From positions 2,294,001-2,358,000 of the forward strand of contig NZ_CP149940.1 in NCBI RefSeq assembly GCF_037948395.1: 64,000 nt of DNA, written 5' to 3'. Shown here one piece after another: positions 57,885 through 64,000 of this stretch. The translations under genes and the position numbers were made by a program. This DNA comes from Serratia nevei (lineage in GTDB: Bacteria; Pseudomonadota; Gammaproteobacteria; Enterobacterales; Enterobacteriaceae). Below the pieces are notes generated by a model. That model made no database searches and was not told the origin of the DNA. It saw only the letters and a list, made by a program, of their open reading frames with translations. Within the stretch, counting starts at the first letter, position 1, and each line of letters opens with the position of its first letter.

Positions 57885-58739
57885 ATGAACCCGCTTTTTA
57901 CTCCCTACCTGCAACGCTGGCAACTGGAACAGGACGGCAAAGCCTTCGAAACCCACAGCAGCCTGCTGATGCCGGTGCGTTACCGGGGCGAGGCGGCTAT
58001 GTTGAAGATCGCCCGCGAGCAGGAAGAGCGCTTCGGCGGCCAGCTGATGTGCTGGTGGCGCGGGGAAGGCGCCGCGCAGGTGCTGGCGTGGCACGACGAC
58101 GGTATTCTGCTGGAGCGCGCGCAGGGTGAAGGTTCGTTGGCGCAGCTGGTGCGTGACGGCGACGATGAGCAGGCCACGCAGATCCTTTGTCGGGCGATCG
58201 CCGCCTTGCATGCGCCGCGTGCCGCACCGTTGCCCGAGCTGATCCCGTTGCAGGAGTGGTTCAGCTCGCTATGGCCGGCGGCGCAGGCGCACGGCGGCAT
58301 GCTGCGTCTCAGCGCCACGACGGCGGCGGAGCTGCTGAGCAGCCCGCGAGAAGAAAGCGTGCTGCACGGCGATATCCACCATGACAACGTGCTGGACTTC
58401 GGCGAACGCGGCTGGCTGGCGATCGATCCCAAGCGCTTGTACGGCGAACGGGGCTTCGATTACGCCAATATCTTCTGTAATCCCAACTACGGCATCGCCA
58501 CCGACCCGGCCATTTTCCAGCGGCGCGTGGAACAGGTCTGCCGCTTGGCCGGGCTGGAGCGCCGGCGCTTGCTGCAATGGATCCTGGCCTGGTCGGGGCT
58601 CTCTGCCGCCTGGTTTATGGAAGACGGGCAGGCGGCGGATATCGACTTCCGCGTGGCCGAGCTGGCGGCGCGCGCATTGGATCTCCCGCTGCCGGACGGC
58701 GATTCAGGGTTCATCCTGCCAGTAATCGAGCGAGGTTGA
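57885..58739 (+). CDS. APH(6)/hydroxyurea phosphotransferase-like kinase
   Basis: 284 residues, aminoglycoside-phosphotransferase fold. Catalytic loop LHGDIHHDNVL with the base Asp, followed by WLAIDPKRLYGERGFDYANIFCNP, the metal-binding Asp and the APH(6) group's signature. Members phosphorylate streptomycin or hydroxyurea; chromosomal copies in Serratia relatives have uncertain substrates. The 3' end overlaps the convergent cupin gene by 36 bases. Confidence 0.87.
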   Translation: MNPLFTPYLQRWQLEQDGKAFETHSSLLMPVRYRGEAAMLKIAREQEERFGGQLMCWWRGEGAAQVLAWHDDGILLERAQGEGSLAQLVRDGDDEQATQILCRAIAALHAPRAAPLPELIPLQEWFSSLWPAAQAHGGMLRLSATTAAELLSSPREESVLHGDIHHDNVLDFGERGWLAIDPKRLYGERGFDYANIFCNPNYGIATDPAIFQRRVEQVCRLAGLERRRLLQWILAWSGLSAAWFMEDGQAADIDFRVAELAARALDLPLPDGDSGFILPVIERG

Positions 58740-59207
58740 AGGGCGCTGCAGGTAGCGTACCTGCTCGCCGTCTGCGCTGCGCGCCATCGCCTGGTATTTG
58801 CCGGAATCCGGGTACATCACCAGCTCCGGCTGCTCGCGCGTGCTGACGGACAGGTACTTCAGCGGCGCATCGGAGGTGTTGATGATCTGGTGCGGGTATT
58901 CCGGGCCCGGCGGAATGAAGATGACATCCCCGCTGACGATCGGCAGCATTTCTCCGGCCACCCGCAGCGTACCGCTGCCTTCCAGAATGATGAACATTTC
59001 CTCCTGAGCGTAGTGAAAATGGTAGGGGCAGGAACGCATGCCCGGCGCCACGCAATCGAAGGAGGCGCCCAGCTTGTCGGCGGCGGTGCCGGTGCCGAGG
59101 CGAGCGCCGACGCTGTCATACAGCGGCGGCCGCCGATCGTGTTGCTTATCTACCCGTTCGACATTGCGTATCAAGCGCTGAGCTAACAGCGCGGCTTTCT
59201 CAGTCAT
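58704..59207 (-). CDS. Cupin-domain protein
   Basis: 167 residues with one clear cupin: motif 1 SCPYHFHYAQEEMFIILEGSG has both His and the Glu metal ligands, motif 2 GDVIFIPPGPEYPHQIINT has the third His. A metalloenzyme such as an isomerase or dioxygenase is likely. The ATG at 59207 has AAGGAAG upstream; longer starts at 59225 and 59231 are less well placed. Next gene in the same direction is the O-methyltransferase, 24 bases away. Confidence 0.85.
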   Translation of the reverse strand: MTEKAALLAQRLIRNVERVDKQHDRRPPLYDSVGARLGTGTAADKLGASFDCVAPGMRSCPYHFHYAQEEMFIILEGSGTLRVAGEMLPIVSGDVIFIPPGPEYPHQIINTSDAPLKYLSVSTREQPELVMYPDSGKYQAMARSADGEQVRYLQRPSTSLDYWQDEP

Positions 59208-59231
59208 AGGCTTCCTTGGTGACATTGTCAC

Positions 59232-59897
59232 TTAAAAATTGACGATAGCCAGAGAAAATCCGTCCCAGCCCTTGCTGCCCACGGTTTGCAAGGCGGTGGC
59301 GGTCAAACGGGGTTCCTGCGCCATCATCGTGAAGAACTCGCGTACGCCTTGTACACGGGCGTCCGTACTGGCGGCGTCGGTGACTGCGCCATCGCGCACC
59401 ACGTTGTCACCGATAATCACCGTGCCCGGGCGCGCGAGTTTAAGCGCCCAACGCAGGTAATCGGGGTTGCTGGGTTTGTCGGCGTCGATGAAGATGAGAT
59501 CAAAGGGGGCCAGGGTGTGCAGCGTCGGCAGGTGAGTCATGGCGGGGCCGACGCGCAGCTTAACCAGGCCGTCGAGACCGGCGCGAGTGATATTCCGGCG
59601 GGCGACGGCGGCGTGGCTTTCATCTGCTTCCAGCGTGATCAATTTGCCATCCGCCGGTAGCGCGCGCGCCAGCCAGATAGTGCTGTAGCCGCCCAACGTG
59701 CCGATTTCCAAAATGCGTTTGGCGTTAACCATGCGGGCGAACAGCTGCAGCAGTTTGCCCTGATTCGGTGCCACATCATGCGCCGGCAGCCCGGCGGCGG
59801 CGTTGGTCGCCAGCGCCTGCAACAGGGCATCGTCTTGTTCTACCAGGCTGTCTACGATATAGCGATCGACCTGGGACCATTGTTCCTTTTCTTTCAT
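59232..59897 (-). CDS. SAM-dependent O-methyltransferase, class I
   Basis: 221 residues of the catechol/caffeoyl-CoA O-methyltransferase family: SAM motif ILEIGTLGGYSTIWLAR near residue 60, metal-site FDLIFIDADKPSNPDYL, and IIGDNVVRDGAV. The substrate is probably a small catechol-like compound but cannot be told from sequence. ATG 59897 has GAGG upstream. Likely cotranscribed with the following cupin gene. Confidence 0.9.
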   Translation of the reverse strand: MKEKEQWSQVDRYIVDSLVEQDDALLQALATNAAAGLPAHDVAPNQGKLLQLFARMVNAKRILEIGTLGGYSTIWLARALPADGKLITLEADESHAAVARRNITRAGLDGLVKLRVGPAMTHLPTLHTLAPFDLIFIDADKPSNPDYLRWALKLARPGTVIIGDNVVRDGAVTDAASTDARVQGVREFFTMMAQEPRLTATALQTVGSKGWDGFSLAIVNF

Positions 59898-59983
59898 GTG
59901 GGCCTCGTGCGGAAATCGCAGTGTGCCCATCCAGTGAAGGCGTCACCGCCGTGCTTGTCAATGCACGGCGTGCGGTTGGCATT

Positions 59984-61171
59984 TTATGCTGCCGTTCCTC
60001 GCCGCGGCAGCGACAGCAGCAGATGGGCGATGGCGCCGCCGACAATGCCCCAGAACGCCGAACCGATGCCCAGTAACGTGACGCCGGAGGCGGTGATGAG
60101 GAAGGCGATCAGCGCCGCGTCGCGCTGTTTCTCATCATGCAGCGCGCGCTGCAGGCTGCCGCCGATAGTGCCGAGCAGCGCCAGCCCGGCGATGGTGTGG
60201 ATCAGGGCGACCGGCAACGCGCTGAACAGCAGGCCGATGGCGCCGCCGAACAGCCCGGCCAGCAGGTAGAAACCGCCGGCGGCCACCGCGCCCATATAGC
60301 GCCGCTGCGGATCGGGATGCACGTCCGGCCCCATGCAGATGGCGGCGGTGATCGCGGCGATGCACACCGAGAAGCCGCCGAACGGCGCCAGCAGCAGCGC
60401 GGTGAGCGCCGTCCAGGCGATCAGCGGTGACGTAGGCACGCGGTAGCCCGCCGCCTGCAGCGTGGCGATGCCGGGGGCGTTTTGCGAAGCCATGGTCACC
60501 ACGAAGAAGGGTACGCCGATGCCCAGCAGCGTCGGCCAGCTGAAGTGCGGCGCGATAAATTCCGGCATGGCGAACGCCGGCGCATGCTGCGTCAGCTGGA
60601 TATTGCCCTGCAGCGCGGCGATCGCCAGCCCGGCCGCCAGCGTCAGCACGATGGCGTAGCGCGGTTGATAACGGCGGCTGAGCAGATAAGCCAGCCCCAT
60701 GCCGGCGCTCAGAGGGAAATTGAGCTGCAGCGAAGCGAAGGCGTCCAGGCCGAAACGCAGCAGGATCCCCGCCAGCATCGCGGCGGAAATCGCCTGCGGA
60801 ATGTAGTCCATCAGGCGGGCGAACAGCCCGGTGACGCCGCACAGCAGGATCAGACCGGAAGCGAAGATAAACACGCCGATCGCCTCGTTGATCGGCGTGC
60901 CGGGCAGGCTGGTGACCAGCAGCGCCGCACCGGGCGTCGACCAGGCGGTGAGGATCGGGGTACGGTAGTAAAGCGAGAGTCCGAGCGAGGTGACGCCCAT
61001 CGCGAGCCCCAGCGCGCTCAGCCAACCGCCGATCTGCGCCGGCGTGGCGCCCGCGGCGGCGGCGGCCTGGAAAATGATCGCGGCGGAGCTGGTGTAACCC
61101 ACCAGAACGGCGACAAAGCCGGCCATGATGGCGGGCAGGGTCAGATGGCGCAGGGAGAGGGCTGGGCGCAT
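59984..61171 (-). CDS. ydcO: Benzoate/H+ symporter family transporter YdcO
   Basis: 395 residues, 12 membrane spans, BenE family; homologous to E. coli YdcO. It has VLVGYTSSAAIIFQAAAAAG in the first span region, GLALLGTIGGSLQRAL late, and short conserved TPGAALL. The ATG at 61171 begins MRPALSLRHLTLPAIM; the longer frame runs antisense through sutR. Divergent from sutR, with palindromic operators between them, as in E. coli ydcN-ydcO. Confidence 0.9.
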   Translation of the reverse strand: MRPALSLRHLTLPAIMAGFVAVLVGYTSSAAIIFQAAAAAGATPAQIGGWLSALGLAMGVTSLGLSLYYRTPILTAWSTPGAALLVTSLPGTPINEAIGVFIFASGLILLCGVTGLFARLMDYIPQAISAAMLAGILLRFGLDAFASLQLNFPLSAGMGLAYLLSRRYQPRYAIVLTLAAGLAIAALQGNIQLTQHAPAFAMPEFIAPHFSWPTLLGIGVPFFVVTMASQNAPGIATLQAAGYRVPTSPLIAWTALTALLLAPFGGFSVCIAAITAAICMGPDVHPDPQRRYMGAVAAGGFYLLAGLFGGAIGLLFSALPVALIHTIAGLALLGTIGGSLQRALHDEKQRDAALIAFLITASGVTLLGIGSAFWGIVGGAIAHLLLSLPRRGTAA

Positions 61172-61192
61172 GAGTGGCTCCAATCGGTGATT

Positions 61193-61208
61193 GTGCGTTA
61201 TAACGCAC
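61193..61208. promoter_or_regulatory. Palindromic operator 1 between ydcO and sutR
   Basis: gtgcgttataacgcac is a perfect 16-bp palindrome, 22 bases before the ydcO start. It has the same GTGCG...CGCAC ends as operator 2. Confidence 0.8.
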
Positions 61209-61230
61209 GTTGAGAAATCAGCATAGCACC

Positions 61231-61259
61231 GTGCGCTATAGCGCACAAGCGGGTATAAT
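61231..61259 (+). promoter_or_regulatory. Palindromic operator 2 and sutR promoter
   Basis: gtgcgctatagcgcac (61231-61246) is a perfect 16-bp palindrome 38 bp, centre to centre, from operator 1. It covers the -35 region of a TATAAT -10 at 61254-61259, so binding there would repress sutR. Confidence 0.8.
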
Positions 61260-61286
61260 CGGGCTCGACACGCAGAGGAGAACTGG

Positions 61287-61850
61287 ATGCAGGAACTTGC
61301 CGGCCATTTGGCACACACCCTTCGCACGCTGCGCGCGCAGCGCGGCTGGAGCCTGACGCAGGCGGCGGAATACACCGGCGTCAGCAAGGCGATGCTCGGG
61401 CAGATCGAACGCGGCGAATCCAGCCCGACGGTGGCGACGCTGTGGAAGATCGCCACCGGTTTCAACGTGGCGTTCTCCGCCTTTCTTGAGGCGTCGCCCG
61501 CGCAGCAGCAGGCGACGCTGCACCGTTACGGCGATCTGCCGGTGTACGATCAGGACAACGCCGATATGCGCGTGGTGCCGCTGTTTCCGTACGATCGCCA
61601 GCTGGGTTTCGATATGTTCGTCATCGATCTTGCACCGGGCGCGCTCAGCGAGTCGTCGCCCCATGAGCCGGGCGTGATCGAGCATGTCATCGTGATCAGC
61701 GGCCGGTTGGAGTTGGCGATAGACGGCGAATGGCACAGCCTGGCCGCCGGCGAGGCGATGCGCTTTCAGGCCGATCGGCCGCACGCTTACCGCAACGCCA
61801 GTTCACAAACGGTGCGTATTCACGATCTGATCCACTATCCTCAATCCTGA
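61287..61850 (+). CDS. sutR: XRE-cupin regulator SutR
   Basis: 187 residues. Helix-turn-helix at about 10-60 (GWSLTQAAEYTGVSKAMLG) and a C-terminal cupin sensor (PHEPGVIEHVIVISGRLEL). It is closely similar to E. coli YdcN (SutR), implicated in sulfur-use control. Probably binds the two 16-bp palindromes upstream and thus controls itself and ydcO. ATG 61287 with AGAGGAG upstream. Confidence 0.93.
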   Translation: MQELAGHLAHTLRTLRAQRGWSLTQAAEYTGVSKAMLGQIERGESSPTVATLWKIATGFNVAFSAFLEASPAQQQATLHRYGDLPVYDQDNADMRVVPLFPYDRQLGFDMFVIDLAPGALSESSPHEPGVIEHVIVISGRLELAIDGEWHSLAAGEAMRFQADRPHAYRNASSQTVRIHDLIHYPQS

Positions 61851-61978
61851 CTCAACGCGGCGGCCGTGGGCTTTGACTCCGCGCCGCCAAACGCCTACCT
61901 TGTTGAAAATGACTCTTATTTCACAGGCTGTCGCCCACGACGGGGCGGCGTTGCAGCCGACTCAAAAGGAGCTTGATT

Positions 61979-64000
61979 TTGCCGGTCACCAATCGACGTC
62001 AGTTCATTAAACTCAGTGCGCAAACCGCAGGAGCCGTATTCGCGATGACTTCATTACCCAACAGTATCCGCCTGGCGATGGCGGCGGAAGGCGGCGCGGC
62101 CGCCGGCGATGAATTCCTGTGGCTGGAAGAGCTGCAGGGTAAAAAAGCGCTGCAATGGGTGCAGCAGGAAAATCAGCGCACCGTGGCGCGTTTCGGCCAG
62201 GGCGAAGACTTTCAGCGCATTGAACGCGAGGTGTTGGATATCCTCAATAAAGACACCCAAATCCCGTGGGTGAGCAAGCGCGGCGAGTACTATTACAACT
62301 TCTGGCAGGATCAGGCCAACCCGCGCGGCCTGCTGCGGCGCACCACGCTGGACGAGTACCGCAAGGCCAAACCGGCCTGGGAGACGGTGCTGGATATCGA
62401 TGCGTTGGGCAAGGCGGAAGGCAAGGATTGGGTCTATCAGGGCTCGCAACCGCTGGCGCCGGAATACCGCTATTGCCTGATGCAGCTGTCGCCGGACGGC
62501 GGTGATGCCACCGAAATCCGCGAATTCGATCTGGTGGCCAAACGTTTCGTCAAGGACGGCTTCAACGTGCCGGTGGCGAAAAGCCGGGTCTCCTGGGTCG
62601 ATCGGGACACGCTGTTCATCGCCACCGATTTCGGCCCCGGATCGATGACCCAGTCCGGTTACGCGCGCATCGCCAAACGCTGGCGGCGCGGCACGCCGCT
62701 GAGCGCCGCCGAAACGCTGTACGAAGCGCAGCCCGAGGACATGGCGGTCTTCGCCTATCACGATCGCACGCCGGGCTTTGAGCGCGATTTCGTCGGCCGC
62801 AGCCTGGATTTCTATCGCCGCGACTATTTCCTGCTGATGCAGGACGGCCGGCAGAAAAAAATCGATATCCCGGCCGACGCCGAGCTGGACACGCATCGGG
62901 AATGGCTGCTGATCAAACCGAGCAGCGACTGGGAGGTGGGCGGCAAGCGTTATCCGTCCGGCGCGCTGCTGGCGGCCAACTTCGATGACTATCTGGCGGG
63001 CAAGCGCGAGCTGCAGCTGTTGTTTACCCCGACGGCGGAGCAGGCGCTGAGCGGCTACAGCGGCACCCGCGATCATCTGATCCTCAGCATCATGGATAAC
63101 GTGGTCAACCGTCTGGAAGTGCTGACGCCGCAGGGCGGCAGCTGGCAACGTCGCCCGCTGGGCAACCCCGGCGCCATCAGCACCCTTTCCGCCGGCGGCA
63201 TCGACGAAGAGAGCAACGCCTATTTCTTGACCGTCAGCGGGTTCCTGCAGCCGACCTCGCTGTACATGGGCAATCTCGACGGCGGTGAGGCGACGCTGCT
63301 GAAACAGGCGCCGCAGGATTTTGACGCGTCAGGCTACCAGGTGAGCCAGCATTTTGCGCGTTCCAAGGACGGCACCCGCGTGCCGTATTTCCAGATTGCC
63401 GCCAAAGATCTCAAACCGGACGGCAGCACACCGACGCTGTTGTATGGCTACGGCGGGTTTGAAGTGCCGCTGCTGCCGGGCTATCTCGGCGGCAAGGCGC
63501 CGGCCTGGTTGGAACGCGGTGGGGTGTACGTGGTGGCCAACATCCGCGGCGGCGGCGAATACGGCCCGGCCTGGCACCAGGCGGCGCTCAAGCAGAACCG
63601 CCATCGCGCCTACGAGGATTTCGCCGCCGTGGCCGAAGATCTCATCGCCCGCAAGGTGACCTCGGCGCCGCATCTGGGGGCACGCGGCGGCAGCAACGGC
63701 GGCCTGTTGGTGGGCAATATGCTGACGCTGTATCCGCAGCTGTTCGGCTGCATCGTCTGCGAAGTGCCGCTGCTGGACATGCAGCGTTATACCCAGCTTT
63801 CCGCCGGCGCGTCGTGGATCGCCGAATACGGTGACCCGAGCAAGCCGGAGGAGTGGGCCTACATCAAGACCTTCTCGCCGTACCACAATATTCAGGCGCA
63901 GACGGCCTATCCGCCGGTGCTGTTCTATACCGCGACCAGCGACGATCGGGTCAACCCGGCCCACGCCCGCAAAATGGCTGCGCGCATGCAGGCGATGGGG
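61979..64000 (+). CDS. Tat-exported S9 prolyl oligopeptidase-family protein (partial)
   Basis: The first 674 codons are in view; the stop is past the right edge. A TTG at 61979, with AAAAGGAG 7 bases upstream, gives the start MPVTNRRQFIKLSAQTAG, a twin-arginine (Tat) signal with a hydrophobic stretch after it. The beta-propeller fills about residues 60-420. The C-terminal hydrolase has catalytic Ser in GGSNGGLLVG and Asp in TATSDDRVNPAH; the His would lie outside the window. Starting at the internal ATG 62045 would cut off the Tat motif. Confidence 0.88.
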   Translation, partial: MPVTNRRQFIKLSAQTAGAVFAMTSLPNSIRLAMAAEGGAAAGDEFLWLEELQGKKALQWVQQENQRTVARFGQGEDFQRIEREVLDILNKDTQIPWVSKRGEYYYNFWQDQANPRGLLRRTTLDEYRKAKPAWETVLDIDALGKAEGKDWVYQGSQPLAPEYRYCLMQLSPDGGDATEIREFDLVAKRFVKDGFNVPVAKSRVSWVDRDTLFIATDFGPGSMTQSGYARIAKRWRRGTPLSAAETLYEAQPEDMAVFAYHDRTPGFERDFVGRSLDFYRRDYFLLMQDGRQKKIDIPADAELDTHREWLLIKPSSDWEVGGKRYPSGALLAANFDDYLAGKRELQLLFTPTAEQALSGYSGTRDHLILSIMDNVVNRLEVLTPQGGSWQRRPLGNPGAISTLSAGGIDEESNAYFLTVSGFLQPTSLYMGNLDGGEATLLKQAPQDFDASGYQVSQHFARSKDGTRVPYFQIAAKDLKPDGSTPTLLYGYGGFEVPLLPGYLGGKAPAWLERGGVYVVANIRGGGEYGPAWHQAALKQNRHRAYEDFAAVAEDLIARKVTSAPHLGARGGSNGGLLVGNMLTLYPQLFGCIVCEVPLLDMQRYTQLSAGASWIAEYGDPSKPEEWAYIKTFSPYHNIQAQTAYPPVLFYTATSDDRVNPAHARKMAARMQAMG

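Overview
The window is a GC-rich stretch of enterobacterial chromosome. It is almost certainly from Serratia, most like S. marcescens. The gene order from btuE to gstA follows the E. coli 36-38 min region closely. The family I.3 lipase LipA (40912-42756) is a Serratia trademark. No phage, plasmid, insertion sequence, integron or CRISPR sequence was seen. There are 62 protein genes, one of them cut at each window edge, three identical tRNA-Val genes and one recognisable small RNA (RprA).

Layout. 1-11 kb: a Fur-controlled leftward gene (probably hemP) is cut by the left edge. It is followed by btuE, aroH, ppsR and its divergent target ppsA, the RcsB-controlled sRNA RprA, ydiK, ydiJ and menI. 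11-19 kb: an unrecognised small gene behind a Fur box, then sufABCDSE behind its own Fur box, ldtE and lpp. ldtE and lpp both concern the envelope: LdtE makes 3-3 peptidoglycan cross-links and Lpp ties the outer membrane to peptidoglycan. 19-34 kb: pykF (Cra operator), a cupin, tRNA-Val x3, mdtK, ribC, a lipoprotein with a protease-inhibitor domain, cfa, the punC/punR purine pair, purR, ynhF, sodB, mepH, grxD, rnt and gloA. The helicase gene lhr, which lies between grxD and rnt in E. coli, is absent.

34-53 kb: nemA and nemR with two operators, then an inserted block of eptA (behind a PmrA-type box), an SDR oxidoreductase and its divergent LysR regulator. Next come ydhL, ydhF, lipA, sodC, the ydhIJK efflux operon, slyA (own operator), slyB (PhoP-type box), anmK, mliC, pdxH, tyrS, pdxY and gstA. 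Several of these serve envelope defence: eptA modifies lipid A, mliC inhibits lysozyme, and slyA/slyB belong to the PhoP/SlyA network.

53-64 kb: more variable, mostly small metabolic genes. These are a dapA paralogue with a structured leader, a DUF3811 gene, an HD hydrolase, two NTF2/SnoaL-like proteins, a RidA protein, an APH(6)-type kinase overlapping a cupin gene, an O-methyltransferase, and ydcO/sutR around two perfect 16-bp palindromes. The last is a Tat-exported S9 oligopeptidase that starts at TTG and runs off the right edge.

I did not find an obviously new multi-gene system. The best leads are regulatory: an orphan rightward terminator between gloA and nemA that suggests an unlisted sRNA, a leader with competing hairpins before the dapA paralogue, a Fur-box gene of unknown function, and several unassigned palindromic operators.
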